NCBI GenBank assembly: GCA_020631735.1
Contig: JAIWYO010009566.1
Span: forward strand, 62,001 to 126,000
DNA: 64,000 bases
Direction of reading: 5' to 3'
Origin: Saccharum officinarum
Taxonomy: Eukaryota > Streptophyta > Magnoliopsida > Poales > Poaceae
Positions within the stretch are counted from its first letter, which is position 1, and each line of letters begins with the position of its first letter. Under the pieces are notes generated by a model that made no database searches, had not been told where the DNA came from, and saw nothing but the letters and a program-made list of their open reading frames with translations. Both the position numbers and the translations under genes were made by a program. Below, in pieces: positions 1-11,229 of this stretch.

Positions 1-54
1 TGTTTCTCAGCTGAACAAATGAGCAAGAGACCTCTAAAAGAGGTGGAGGGGATG

Positions 55-62
55 TATTTATA
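55..62 (-). promoter_or_regulatory. LTR TATA box (TATAAATA)
   Basis: TATAAATA on the minus strand has the same position relative to the GGACGCG array as in the other Copia LTRs of the window. Confidence 0.6.
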
Positions 63-109
63 CACCCCTTAGTCAAATCTAACCGTTACTTGCCAACTCA
101 GCAAAATAC

Positions 110-510
110 GCGTTGACCGGACGCGCTGGTCGACGTGACCGGACGCGCCGGTCGAACGTAACGGTCGAAAATCCGAAATCCTTCGCTGAGTGACCGGACG
201 CGCCGATCAGGGGTGACCGGACGCGTCCAATCGTGCAGGGAGCTTACTGTACTTTGACCTGACGCGTGACCGCGTCCGATCAGTGATGACCGGACGCGTC
301 CGATCGTCAAAGTACCTTACTGGAACGTGACCGGACGCGCCGATCATTTCCCAGTCGCGTCCGATTAGGTGAAATCCCTTATGTGACACGTGTCAGCTTG
401 AACACCGCACCCAGTCCTCGCAAGGACCGTGTCTGGTCAACAACGCTGAGATGCAGTAGCAGTTTAGCACTGACCGGACGCGTTTGGTCAAGCCAGACAC
501 CGCGTCCGGT
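110..510. repeat. GACCGGACGCG array of LTR U3
   Basis: Irregularly spaced copies of gaccggacgcg and its reverse complement cgcgtccggtc lie upstream (minus-strand sense) of the TATA box. Many copies contain ACGCGC, ACGCGT or CCGCGT cores. These are dispersed copies separated by unique sequence of variable length, not a satellite with a fixed period. Confidence 0.8.
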
Positions 511-952
511 CAAGGGAAAACGTCTCTAAAAACTCTGAAACGAGACGCAACTTGAACCAAGTTGCTTCCAACTGAACTTTGAGCTATTCTTGAGCTACCT
601 AGTGCTAAGTTTGACAAGTGTGCACCACACCTAAACAAAAGACTCACCTAGGTCAAGCTACTCGCTCATGCCCCCCTTTATAGTACGGCCAAAGGAAAAA
701 GTGAAGATCATAATGACTATTCCGAATGTAACTCAACACCTTGACATCCGGAACTAACCGTCCTTATTCTTGGCGTCAATCCTTTGAAAACCAAAATGAT
801 TTCCATCAAGGGGCATGAATACCATAGTGCCCAAAGCAATTATCAACCCCATGACCTAACTTACCAAAGTTTCTGCAAAACACACGTTAGTCATGGTAAT
901 AATGCATTGTCATCAATTGCCGAAACCAACGCTCGGGGCCTAGATGCTTTCA

Positions 953-2451
953 TTAGGCAAAGCCTTAGTATGGATAGCGGAATATTTTGCAATCCACCAA
1001 AACTTAGGTCCCTTTGCACGAATATGATCAAGCATGTGATTTTTCCACTATGCAAAGTTAGTGCCATAAAAAATGTGCATGTGGCAATCATCTATCCCAC
1101 TAGACGCCATCCTCTCCTCTGGCTCGCTGGCGCACGGCTGTGCGTGACCAGTGTGTTCGGTTAGTTGAGCAGCGCGTCTGGTCGCTTGGTGATCGTTGGC
1201 GCGTGGTGACCGTTGGAGGATCGAGCGGTCGCGGTTGAATCCAGGGGGACACGTGGACGGCCACGGGTGACCGGACGTAGTGCAGTGCGTCCAGTCATAT
1301 CGACCGACGCGTCTGGTCGTTGCAAAAAACACCTAGTGAAGGAGTAATGGCTCTATTTTACCGTGGGGTTATAAATAGAAGTGGAGGCCGGCCTTGGCAG
1401 CTGTTGAGCACCTTGGGGATGTGTTGCCCTTGTGTGTGCTTGGTTTGAGAAGCCTCCAACTCACTTGTGCTTTCTAGATTGTGAATCAATAAGTGAGTGA
1501 GTGATTCTAGTGCGATTGCATCATGAGGTTGCATCGAGTGACACTAGGTGTTCGTGTTGCAAGCCGGTGGTGCTTGTTACTCTTGGAGGTTGCCACCTCC
1601 TAGATGGCTTGGTGGCCTATGGCTCCGTCAAAGCTTGCAAGAAGATTATGCGAGGCTCCGGAGAAGATTTGTGAGGGGGATTGTGCTCATCCCGCGGGGA
1701 TCGCGAAGAGCAACTCTAGTAAAGTGTGTCATTGAGCTACCACACTTGCGGTAGGTTCTTGCGGCGCCTTTGGGAGGCTCGGTTGTGGATACCGATTAGC
1801 CGCCAAACCACGAGGTGTTGGTCAACACAACGGGGACTAGCTTGGTGGCAACCAAGTGAACCTCGGTGAAAAATCATTGTGTCAACTTTGTGTATTTCTT
1901 CATGGTGGTTTGCATCCTCTCTATGCAAGCTTGTATTTACATTCTATACATAGTCCTTGTGTAATTACTCTTGTAACTAGTTTGCTTGTGTAGCTAGCTA
2001 GTTACCTTCTTGCTTGTGTAGCTAGAAGTATCCCTTTTACGTGGCTAATTTGGTTTGTGTAACCTTGTTAGTCACATTGCTTAGTTTGTGTAGCTAAGTA
2101 ATTTGCGCTCTCTAATTTGGCATTGGTTGCCTTGTTATTGAGCATTGCTAGTGAACTTAGGGGCTTTGTGCTTTTGCTTCACTAGCTGTGTAGGAGCTCC
2201 CTCGGTTAGCAAAGTACTAGTGCATAGGTTTATGTGACCTTGCTCTAAAATTGATTAGGTGAGCTCTTGCTAAGCTTGGCACCTTAGTTGCTTAATTAGG
2301 ATCTTTGCAAGGTGCTAGAGAACTTAGTTAGAGGGGTGTAGTCTTGGTTAGACCGATAGTTTTAATTCCGCAGTTGTTTTGATTAACCTACGCGATTAAA
2401 TTTTAGAAAGGACTATTCACCCACCCTCTAGTTCGCCATCTCGACCCTTCA
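953..2451 (+). mobile_element. Copia-type LTR, plus orientation, 5' boundary uncertain
   Basis: The right boundary is clear: a pyrimidine-rich end, ctattcacccaccctctag, then tcgacccttca, the usual 3' end of this LTR group. A TATA box ttataaatag at 1369 follows several accggacg/gcgtctggtc motifs. The leader block aacggggactag...gaacctcggtgaaaaa lies at 1825-1875. No primer-binding site follows 2451, so no internal region is attached. The left boundary is uncertain because the family-A LTR ends at 952 and no TGAAG start was found between them. Confidence 0.6.
1369..1378 (+). promoter_or_regulatory. LTR TATA box (TTATAAATAG)
   Basis: A good plant TATA box lies just downstream of GACGCG-type motifs at 1160-1320, the same arrangement as in the minus-strand LTRs. 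Confidence 0.55.
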
Positions 2452-2588
2452 GTGGCTTGCTTTGAAACTGCGCCATCAGATTTCAACGGTCACTAGCTGA
2501 TCAACGCCACAGTCAATGGATGACCGGACACACCGCACGAGTGACCGGACTCTAAGCTCCTCAATGTTAGGTCAGTTCTAGTAACGAT
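2452..2588 (-). mobile_element. Truncated reverse LTR, left piece
   Basis: This short piece has gaccggac motifs and continues at 4699 once the solo LTR and its duplicated ACGAT are removed. It abuts the plus-strand LTR end at 2451, so the R-U5 part of this reverse LTR is missing. Confidence 0.5.
2584..2588. repeat. Target-site duplication ACGAT (left)
   Basis: ACGAT here matches 4694-4698 exactly and flanks the solo LTR. Confidence 0.85.
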
Positions 2589-3516
2589 TGAAAGGTCCTA
2601 ATTGGCTAGAGGGGGGGTGAATAGCCTAATTTAAAATCTACAAGTTCACTTAGACAAACTTGTTAGTCAAATATGAGGCGATAAAGCTTTTTGCACTAGC
2701 TTCTAACAAGTGTTGCAAGCCACCTATTCCACAATTCTAGTTGTTATATTCACTAAGACAATCAATGGCTATGTCACTACGAGCTCTCAAAAACTAGCTA
2801 CACTAAAGAGCTCAACTAGATGGAAAACTACACTAGCAATGATAAGACAAGCTCTCAAAACTAATTACACTAAAGAGCTTGTTACAACTAGTTTGCAGGA
2901 ATGTAAAAGAGAGGTATGTGATCTTTATACCGCCGTGTCGAGGTAGTGAACCAATCAATAGATATCCAATTAAAGACCAATCACTGGGAGACAATCAATT
3001 CAATCACAAGATGAACACAAGAATTTTCTCCCGAGGTTCACATGCTTGCCAGCACGCTAGTCCCTGTTGTGTCAACCAACACTACGTGGTTCGGTGGCTA
3101 ATAGGGGATCACACCCTAGCTCTCCAAGAGCGTCACAAGAACCTACCGCTAGTGAGGTAACTCAATGACATGCGCAATCCACTAATGCTACCTTGCGACA
3201 CTTCGCCGGGGAAGGTGCAAGCCCCTCACAAACACCGAAGGTGGCCAAGAACAATCACCAACACTTGCCACGCCTCCAAGCTGCTCCTATCCATCTAGGT
3301 GGCGGCAACCACCAAGAGAAACAAAAATCCCACAACAAGAGAACACCCAAGTGCCACTATGATGCAAACTCACAAGCTCATGCACTTGGATCACTCAATC
3401 TCACTTTGATTATGCAAAGCAAGCAAGCGAGATGAGTGGGAGGGGAGTTGCTTAGCTCAAAGTGCTCATAAGTATGTCAAATGTCCAAGAGAGGGAGCCT
3501 TGAGCCGGCCAACAAG

Positions 3517-3524
3517 TATTTATA
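3517..3524 (-). promoter_or_regulatory. Solo-LTR TATA box
   Basis: TATAAATA on the minus strand sits in the context tgagccggccaacaagtatt, which is nearly the same as at 32260 and 54985. Confidence 0.65.
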
Positions 3525-3559
3525 GACGTACCCCTTCGAAAAGAGCCGTTGGGCAAATT

Positions 3560-4050
3560 TCGTGGGCGATAGACGCGTCTGTCGCGACCAACAGACGTGG
3601 TGCACCAGCGTCTGTCGCGACTGACAGACGCGCTGTCGAGACCGATAGACGCGGTGAAACAGCGTCTGTCGCTCTCGGTAGCGCCACGTGTCACTTCATT
3701 TGAAAACCAACGGTCGAGCGCCAAACCAACAGACGCGTCCGTCGGTTCCAAGTCACAGCGTCTGTCGAGCCGACGGACGCAGTCCAATAAGCACTAAATC
3801 GGTGCTCCAGCCGACAGACGTGTCCAGTGCATGCCCGTCAGACGCGCCCTGGCGTCTGTCGCTGCAATGCCGCGAGCTCGCCCAAGTATTCCACGCGACA
3901 GACGCTGAACAGTGATCCACCCAGCGTCTGACGCTATGGCGTCCTCGCATCTGACGCTCTCGCGCCAAAACCCCTTGCTAGGGTTTGGCAACAGACACGC
4001 CACAGCAGCGTCTGTCGCTGCCCCAAGCAGCGTCTATCGCCTCTACCACA
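3560..4050. repeat. AGACGCGTCTGTCGC array of solo LTR
   Basis: There are many copies of agacgcg and cgtctgtcg in both orientations, close to imperfect palindromes (agacgcgtct), upstream of the LTR TATA box. The motif differs from the family-A array (gaccggacgcg) but shares the GACGCG core. Confidence 0.8.
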
Positions 4051-4693
4051 AGCAAATTTTCATCTTTTCTTGCTCTACTTGTTTCACCCTTTCACATATG
4101 AGCTATTCTAAGTATGTGTAGCACTTTAGCACATGTTTAGCTCATGAAACACCACATGACATCGCCTCCAAAACTCGACATTGGCGTAAAGGAAAATAGG
4201 CGTTTCAAATCCCCAAACCCTCTCTACCGCTTAACCACCACCGCCATCGCAAATGTGCTAACACCACCAAGTGTAAATCGTCATGTGCTCGTGTGTTAGC
4301 ATTTTCACAATCATTTTTTGAGGCGATTAGGTTAGCTCTCCACTAGATCTAAATGCATGCTCATGTAAATCAACATCAAGTGGCACTTAGGTGATCAATA
4401 GCCTCGGAAATTCCCCTCTTAATAGTACAGCTATCGATCCTAAATGTGATCACACCCTCTAGGTGTCTTGATCACCAAAATACAAACCCTAGCATATACC
4501 TTTGCCTTGAGCTCCATAGGGTTGCACCATTCTCCCGTCTTCTTCTCCAATTGTGGCATCATATGATCATGACCACCATGCATCCTTGCCACCAACTTGG
4601 AGTGTACCAACCACCACTATCCATCACACTTAAGCATATGTGGTTAGTACTTAGGTTGTCATTAATTATCCAAAACCAAACTCGGGACTTTCA

Positions 4694-4698
4694 ACGAT
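4694..4698. repeat. Target-site duplication ACGAT (right)
   Basis: Right copy of the 5-bp duplication made by insertion of the solo LTR's parent element. Confidence 0.85.
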
Positions 4699-5474
4699 CT
4701 ACATCCTGGTTTTTGTGATTGGACGCGTCAGGTCAAAGGCGACCTGACGAGCCCGAGCGTCCGGTCAATATAGGCCTCGCCTCCACGCACGCGACGTCAA
4801 CAGAGGTCAGCAGGGTTGCTTTACTTCGGCTCGTCCGGTCTCAAGGACCCATCAGCGTCTGATCGCTCACCGAGCAAAGCGCCTCGACTGTAGCTGATGA
4901 CCGGACGCAGCGCCGAGTCAGATCCCACGTTAGGTGCAGCGTCTGGTCACAGACCGATGCCGCCTTTTCTTTTCTATCTCCTCAACCGCTTCGCCCTTGC
5001 TTCCCAATTACTAACCATAAAGTGTAGAACTTGTGTGCACGTGTGTTAGCATTTTTCAAAGCATTTTACAAGGGTCAAAGTTAGCTCACTAGGTTCCTAA
5101 ATGCATATGCAAGAATCGTGTCACCTAGTGGCACTCGATAAACCGTTTAGCCAAAGATTACCCCTCTTTATAGTACGGCTATTGATCCTAAATCATTCAC
5201 ACCCTCTATGGTATCTTGAGTGCAGACCAAAAATAGCTCCTATTATTATACCTTTGTCTTGAGCCCATTTTTGTTTTGCTTTTCCTTCTTTTCTAAATTG
5301 GAGCACTTGATCATCATCACATGTGATCATCTCTTCATTTCTTGTGATCGTCACCTTCTCTAGAGTGTAACCGTGCTCTACACTTGGATTGCACCAACCT
5401 AGCTCATATCACCACTCATGACAAAGGTTAGGGCTAGATTTCATCAATTATCCAAAACCAAACTAAGGTTTTCA
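4699..5474 (-). mobile_element. Truncated reverse LTR, right piece
   Basis: This is the U3 part of a minus-strand LTR. It starts (minus sense) TGAAAACCTTAGTTTGG at 5474 and carries cctgacg and gaccggacgcag motifs at 4720-4960. It is the host into which the solo LTR was inserted. Confidence 0.6.
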
Positions 5475-7706
5475 AAGTGCTGAGAGAAACACTGGTGGTA
5501 AGGCTACTAAATTCTTGTGCAAGGTAGCCATACTTTTTCTATACAGGCAAACAAACATGTTTTGGTCTGAGCCCGACCCTACAGGAACATGCAACCAAAC
5601 ACAGCCACTTGTACCATTTGGACCAGACTCTGGTTGGCAGTAGCTAGGCCAGCCGGTTAGATCCAGAAAATCAAACAGGCCCTTAGCATCTCTAGTGAGG
5701 AGAAAAGGACTACAGCTGCAACATTTAGTTAGCAGCAACAAATTGCCCCCACAAACCAAGCAATCGTAGCCGTTGCGGCTGTACAACCATCTCAAACGAA
5801 CAACCCCTCAGTTGCCATATGAAGTTTTTACTTTAAAAATAATTAATAGGAGCATGGCTTCTGTACGGCCTCAATTTTCTGGATGCAATGTGACTGGGCT
5901 CAAACGGCCCAACAGTCTCCCATCTCCAATCACTGGACGGATCTTTATTATTATTGGACTTCTCTCCCGATCTCCGCATTAGTCGCCCGCTCAATTTTCT
6001 TCCTCGTCGTTCGCTGGATACTTCCCACTTGAGTTCTTGGCTCGTCGTCCACCCAACATCGGCTGCCTTCTGCACCGTGCTCGCTCACCGACTGCCTCCC
6101 TCTCCACCGCGCCCTACCACCAGTGCTGGCCTTCTTCCCTCTCCACCGCACCCCCCGCTTTGCTCCCTCTACAACAGACAACAGCTCCCGTAGGAGTGGC
6201 AAAAGCAAGCAACCTCTCCCTCTTTCTCTTCGCCACGCCCGTCCGCCTTCCTCCATCAGCAAGCCGACGTACATCCATCGCAGAGTGTACTATTTTTTCT
6301 CTTTCATACAAGATTGGCTTCTGAAAAATCATTTTTTTCCTTTTTAAGTCTTTCATTGTATGACACCATTGATGCAAGCCCTGAAATTAAAGACGAGGAG
6401 TCAAGGATAGCTCACTCCTATTCTAAAGAGACATTGCCCTGACTTTCTCATTAATTGTTCAGCTTAAATTTAGAAAACCAATACTAGATCAAATGGGCAT
6501 GAAATATTTACTATAGCTTGAGCATGCAATGATTAGCCCACCATAAAAAGTACTATTGTTATATCTTATGAACATTTAACATAGTCATGTTGTCATAGAG
6601 AAAATTACACACAGAACACACATTTTCTATTTTTTACACACTTTTAACTATTTAATAAGCACAAACCTGAATAAATCTATAACTCAGTCATACATGATCC
6701 AGTGAGCATGAATTTTTTACTACATCTCAAGCATACAATGATTGGTCCATCATAAAAATTTCACCACAATAGGACCGCAGAAACTGTAGCTATGAATTAA
6801 TTATAGAAAAAGCATAGATCTAAAGCTAGAGCAAACATTTTGTACTGAATCATACCATATCATATGTTTACTGGGTAAATCTACTCATGTGGAGTCCAAC
6901 AAAATTGGATTTTCTATTTTATGATTTTTCTCTAATTAACCATGATTTTTCAAAGATTTAGCCAAAAAATATAAAATAAAAAGAGAAAAAACACCTAAAG
7001 AAACAGCCAAAGAGGTCATATGTCCGGTTTCAAAAGATGGGGCAAGAGTTATGTCCGGTTTTCTAGTTCTGGGAGGACAATCAGACTTTTGCGATAGTTG
7101 AGGAAGGCAAAGTAGACTTTTCCTTTCGGGTAGCACATGTAAATTCGGGTACCGGGAGTCAGTACCTGAATTATCAGAACTAATTTCGGGTATCTGTAGT
7201 TACTATCCGAAATTGCAATCTGGTAGATCGGGTTCGGGTACGGGTTTGGATAATGGGGTATCGTGTAATTTGCCTAGTCTTACTCTAAGGAGATATCACA
7301 TGCATGCACACATGGCCCTGGGCCTGGACCCCTCGTTGGTGGGGTGGGCGGAGGAGACGGAGAACCCCTGGTACCGTGATGGGGAAACCCTACGTGCACT
7401 ACCAGATTTCAGGGAATCCAGTAGCGCGGCAAAAGCGACAAGGCCCTAACCGTAGGCGAATGTGCAGTGTGCTCGTGGCGTGGCCTAGTGATGCACGCGC
7501 TTTTCCACGCGATGGCGACGACGCTTCCATTCAAGTAAGTCCTCCCTTCCCCTCCCCTCTCCAGCTGAGCTCTCCTCCCCCTTCCGCTCTTCCTTCCCCC
7601 CACCCTACTACACCTTTTGCCGGGGGACATGGTTTGTTTCTCTGCTTCCCAAGATTCCTCTTCTTCCCCCAACCCCACCCTACTACACCTTTGTCGCGCT
7701 GCACCT
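5475..7706. other. Gene-poor spacer with degenerate repeats
   Basis: No convincing gene was found. 5475-5830 has MITE-like phrases (caaacacagcc, caaacaggccctta). 6000-6290 is pyrimidine- and proline-codon-rich and could be an old gene leader, but no exon is recognisable. A degenerate repeat about 218 bases apart links 6493-6550 and 6711-6768 (gcatgaa...caatgatt...ccataaaaa). 7150-7260 has gggtacgggtttgg-type short repeats. Confidence 0.4.
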
Positions 7707-7965
7707 GCACGCCCCCTCTTCCAAAATAAATGCACATTTCGTTTATCAAGAAGTCAAATTTTTTAAGTTTAACTAAATTTATACAAAAAATATTAATATT
7801 TATGATAAATAATAAGTATCATTAAATTGTGCATGGGTATACTTTTTATAATAAACTTATTTAGAGATACAAATATTGGATACTATTTTCTATATTTTTA
7901 GTCAAACTTTAAAAAATTGACTCCTCAACAAGCGAGATGTACATTTTTTTGGGACAAGAGAGTAC
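7707..7965. mobile_element. Mariner/Stowaway-like MITE
   Basis: The two ends form an inverted repeat: cttccaaaataaatgcacat...gaagtcaaattttttaa on the left and, reverse-complemented, gtcccaaaaaaatgtacat...gagtcaattttttaaag on the right. The interior is AT-rich. This is the common grass MITE that usually begins CTCCCTCCGTCCCAAA; the left end here has lost part of that motif. Confidence 0.6.
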
Positions 7966-8292
7966 TTCATTTTAAAAAAAATTGTCTCATAGTAACTCAC
8001 AATTCCTTAATTTTGCATAGAACAAAAGTAAAGTTGTGAGTTGTATGACAACAACAACTCATACAACGGTACAATAGTTGTTTCATAGTCTAAAATTTTG
8101 GGTCATGAGATTGTTGTTTCCCTCTTTCTCTCTCGCCTCTCTCTTTCCTCCGCGTCACCAAAAATTTTACGTGGCACTATATAAGACCGCTGACATGGTA
8201 GCAATGTACTTGCCCGAACAGCCACATCTGGTGCTTTGCAATGGGTGTGACGGCGGTAGGAATGCCGAGTCCTCTCGAAAGGTCACGTATGC

Positions 8293-8416
8293 TAGCGTTG
8301 TACCTATGAACAACTTGATTTAGGGCATGTTTGATCAGCTATGCCTAATTATGGTAGCATTGTACCTATGAACAACTTGATTTAGGGCATGTCTGATCAG
8401 CTATGCCTAATTAATA
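8293..8416. repeat. 62-bp tandem duplication
   Basis: The unit containing ttgtacctatgaacaacttg and tgatcagctatgcctaatta occurs twice in direct tandem with a 62-base period and only a few differences. Confidence 0.85.
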
Positions 8417-8496
8417 GTTGGAGATAAAAATTAGTTCAAATTAGTTTGATTGACTAACAACTAGTTGTAGGCTTGGCTAACAAATTATCCCACCTA

Positions 8497-8770
8497 CAAG
8501 CATCTTCAAGAGTCTTTCTTGAACCTACTCTTTAAATCATCATTTAGATAGTCATTTGAATAAAAAAATGATCTCTATATCTTTTCACCTTCCAACAGCC
8601 TCTATATCTTGTGTACCGTAGAGAGTCAATCTTGCTCTTTATCTTTGTCTAGCGAGAAATTTAGAATAGAGAATGATAATATTTAAATATCTAATTTAAA
8701 AAGCTCTTGAAGGGTATTTTCTCATCAAAATATCTATTTCCATCAAGAAGGTAGGATATAGAGAGACCCT
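8497..8770. mobile_element. MITE-like repeat, copy 1
   Basis: It shares a series of phrases in the same order with 8838-9600: tctttaaatcatc, ctctatatcttttcacc, ccaacag, tagcgagaaatt, atatttaaa. The left edge resembles gagcatcttcaagag, a typical grass MITE end. The class was not determined. Confidence 0.45.
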
Positions 8771-8871
8771 TGGAGTTTAGCCCCCTGTTTGGATCGGGTT
8801 TTGGCTAATTTTTAGCTTGTTAATAATTATCTCTTAGAGCATTTCTAAAAGTCATCTTAAACTCATTCTCT

Positions 8872-9346
8872 TTTTCTCGATCGGGCATTGTGCCCGTTTG
8901 TCATTAAGAGGAATCAGAGTTTGCCAAGCTTACAAGAACATTGGGCAATGGTGGCGAGGAGCCAGCATTCCCAGCCGTTGCAACCTACCTACCGGATACA
9001 AAGCTAGGTACTACATGGTGGAAGAGTTTTGCGACCAAAAGGGGTAGACCGCATTGAGAGTTGTGAACCCTGCGCTCATCCAGTCGTCAGCCTCCCGGAG
9101 CACAGCGCGGTAGAGGTCACGCAGGCTGGCCGAGGACCTGTCGAAGGTCCTGCAGTTCCTCTCCTTCCAGACGCACCATGTGGTGAGTAGCAGAGCGGTG
9201 TCGAACGTAGGACTTGCATCCGGTTGAAGCCTTGATCTTTGCCGGATCCACCACTCAGCCAGCTGTTCTTGATCGTCACCATCCGTTACCAGCGTCGCCA
9301 AATCGATGGGGGATAGCAATGCGAACCACTGAACCACAGTTGCTGT
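8872..9346 (-). mobile_element. 5'-truncated L1-type LINE insertion
   Basis: This 475-bp insertion has 17-bp target duplications (tcttaaa(c/t)tcattctct, one mismatch) at 8855-8871 and 9347-9363. In minus-strand sense it ends in a short A run after GGGCATTGTGCCCG-like sequence (ctcgatcgggcattgtgccc on the plus strand), the usual 3' end of grass L1 elements. It keeps only the last part of the pol reading frame and the 3' UTR, as expected from incomplete reverse transcription. Confidence 0.85.
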
Positions 9347-9349
9347 TCT
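9011..9349 (-). pseudogene. L1 pol C-terminal fragment (zf-RVT-like region)
   Basis: The minus-strand frame encodes the C-terminal tail of a plant L1 polyprotein. The recognisable part is a W.RQR.R followed by FDTALLLTTWCVWKERN and then RTFDR. It matches the conserved zinc-binding reverse-transcriptase-associated region of plant LINEs. The endonuclease and reverse transcriptase are absent, so it cannot function. It was created already truncated by the insertion. Confidence 0.8.
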
Positions 9350-9705
9350 TAAATTCATTCTCTAAATCATCGTTTGGAGAGCTATTTAAATAAAAAGCGC
9401 GCTCTATATCTTTTCACCCTCCAACAGTTTATCTATATCTTATGCGTATTCTAGAGAGCCAATTGTGCTCTCCATCTTTTGCTTAGCGAGAAATTAAATC
9501 TAGAACAAAGAGGATGTCAATATTTAAAGATCTAATTAAAGGAGCTATTCGAGAGCATTATTTGACCAAAATCTTTATTCATATTAATAAGAAAGAATAT
9601 AGCTATTTTACAAAATGCTTGGCGCCCATATGAAAAGTATCAAAATTCCTAAGATTGAGTAAGCATAATTAGATAGATTCGTTATAAAATGTATTTTATG
9701 GTATA

Positions 9706-9724
9706 TATATTCGGTGCCATTATT
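9706..9724. repeat. RTE LINE target-site duplication (left)
   Basis: The 19-bp sequence tatattcggtgccattatt matches 17963-17981 exactly. Confidence 0.9.
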
Positions 9725-9730
9725 CCACCA

Positions 9731-10053
9731 TTCGTTATGCAGCAATTAGAAGGCGTGTAAATATTCTATGCGTTCAGGAGACTAAATGGAAGGGCCAGAA
9801 GGCGAAGGAGGTGGAGGATACTGGCTTCAAACTTTGGTACACGGGGACAACATCGGGTAGGAATGGTGTAGGCATCTTGATCGATAGGAGCCTTAAGGAT
9901 GGAGTCGTTGATGTTAGGAGGCAAGGCGACCGGATTATCATGGTCAAGCTGCTAGTTGGAGATTCGGCTCTGAATGTGATCAGTGCCTATGCCCCTCAGG
10001 TAGGTCTTAGCGAGGGCACCAAGAGACAGTTTTGGGAAGATCTTGATAGCATG
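9731..10053 (+). pseudogene. RTE LINE endonuclease, N-terminal part
   Basis: The frame is open from the 5' truncation. It encodes the start of the endonuclease domain: a NILCVQETKWKG motif with the conserved metal-binding Glu, then GVGILIDRSL and NVISAYAPQVG. It stops at the CACTA insertion after ...WEDLDSM and resumes in the same frame after 15376. No start codon or ORF beginning remains. The product would nick the target DNA for target-primed reverse transcription. Confidence 0.85.
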
Positions 10054-10069
10054 CACTATGCCAAAACAG

Positions 10070-10480
10070 CACAAAGGAGACACCTCAATAGTGACTCAGA
10101 ACTGAAACGCGTCACTAATAAAAATACTAGTGACACGGGTAGACAACATGCGTCGCTAATAAGTGGTTGCCCATGCCCCAGAAACAAGAAGCGTCACTAA
10201 TGAGACAATATCAGTGACTCATCCAATGAAAACGCGTCACTAATAATTGGAGTGACGCGTTTTAACAAGGCGCGTCACTACTATATGGCTATAGAAGTGA
10301 CACTTCTCAACAAAACGCGTCACTAGTAATTGAAGTGACGCGTTTTGTTTGGACGCGTCACTAATGTAAGGAGATATTAGTGACTCTTCTGAACTGAACG
10401 TGTCACAGCTAATAAAAGCGACGCGTGTTTGTTGGACGCGTCACTGATATGGAGACGTAGCAGTGACTCATCCTATTGAT
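10070..10480. repeat. CACTA left subterminal repeats
   Basis: Units of agtgac(g)cgttt and gcgtcactaat alternate in direct and inverted orientation at intervals of about 30-60 bases. These are the expected binding sites for the element's transposition proteins. Confidence 0.85.
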
Positions 10481-11229
10481 TTTTTATTATCTAATTTTTA
10501 AGATATACTATTCTTTCCACTGATTTTTGATGTATTCTTTTTGCTGAATATGTGCAGAAATTCAGAGATTCACTAATGGACTCAGTTGTACAAGCAAATG
10601 ACAAGCTCTCTGAATAAGTGAGGCCATCATCTGTTCCTGCTTTTGGACTCGAGCATGTTGTTCAATCCAATAATCCCAGCTGCTTTGCATATAGAGGTTG
10701 TGATCTGAGGTGGACAATCAAGCTGCTTTGCATATAGAGGGTGAACAATTGCTGGGAATCGAGAGGACTGTGAGGAATGGAGAGGAGCTCTGAATCAGTG
10801 TAGTTGCTTATTATTCATGGTCCGGAAATCTGAACTTTCTGCGCTTTCTGAATGGAGAGGACGCTGAATGGAGAGGACGCTGAAAGGAGGTGCTACTTAC
10901 CCGGTATGAACTTTCTGAATGTGAACTTTCTGCGCCATCTCTGAACTTTCTGAACCTGTTATTGTTATCTGAATGTCAATCTGCTACTTTTGTCTGAATG
11001 TGCACCTGCTATTTTTTGTCAGAGACCTCGGAGAGAAGTGCTGAACGCCTACTAGAAGTGCTCCACTATTATCGTTCACATTCAGAAATGGTTTAAAAAA
11101 AATATTATAATCACTATTATCCAGCAAGTTTGGCAAATCAGCGTGCCCTTTCAGCGTGCTGCAGGCAAGGCGTTCTGATTTTTATGGTTGCAGAAACAAA
11201 AAAAAGAGGCAACTGGGTCGTTCTTTTTT

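Larger units (their letters stand above)
1..952 (-). mobile_element. Copia (SIRE-type) LTR, family A, cut by window edge
   Basis: This matches 58343-59412 almost throughout, including the opening tgtttctcagct, the TATA region, the GGACGCG array and the terminal gatgctttca. The LTR reads on the minus strand and begins TGAAAGCATCTAGGCCCC at 952. Its R-U5 part lies left of the window. The sequence after 952 is not the polypurine tract seen at 59413, so this is either a solo LTR or the 5' LTR of an element running leftwards. It is about 120 bases shorter than the matching part of the 59-kb copy, mainly because the GGACGCG array has fewer units. Confidence 0.85.
2589..4693 (-). mobile_element. Solo LTR of a SIRE-type Copia element
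   Basis: The 2105-bp unit runs from tgaaaggtcc to gggactttca (TGAAAG/CTTTCA termini) and is flanked by a perfect 5-bp duplication. No internal sequence is present, the usual result of recombination between two LTRs. It reads on the minus strand: TATA box at 3517-3524, an array of agacgcgtctgtcgc motifs at about 3560-4050 (U3), and the leader block at about 3020-3110. It is related to, but clearly different from, the LTRs of the Copia at 31353-55905. Confidence 0.9.
8838..9600. mobile_element. MITE-like repeat, copy 2, split by a LINE fragment
   Basis: This is a second copy of the 8497-8770 repeat. It is interrupted at 8872-9346 by an L1 fragment flanked by a 17-bp duplication of the repeat itself. 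Confidence 0.5.

Noticed and set aside
784..1164. 126-codon plus-strand open frame
   Set aside because: It runs across an LTR end into a different LTR, contains no protein-family motif, and overlaps known repeat sequence.
7351..7532. Possible exon MGKPYVHYQISGNPVA... ending in a splice-donor-like caa|gtaagt
   Set aside because: No family recognised, low complexity downstream, and no acceptor or further exon found nearby.
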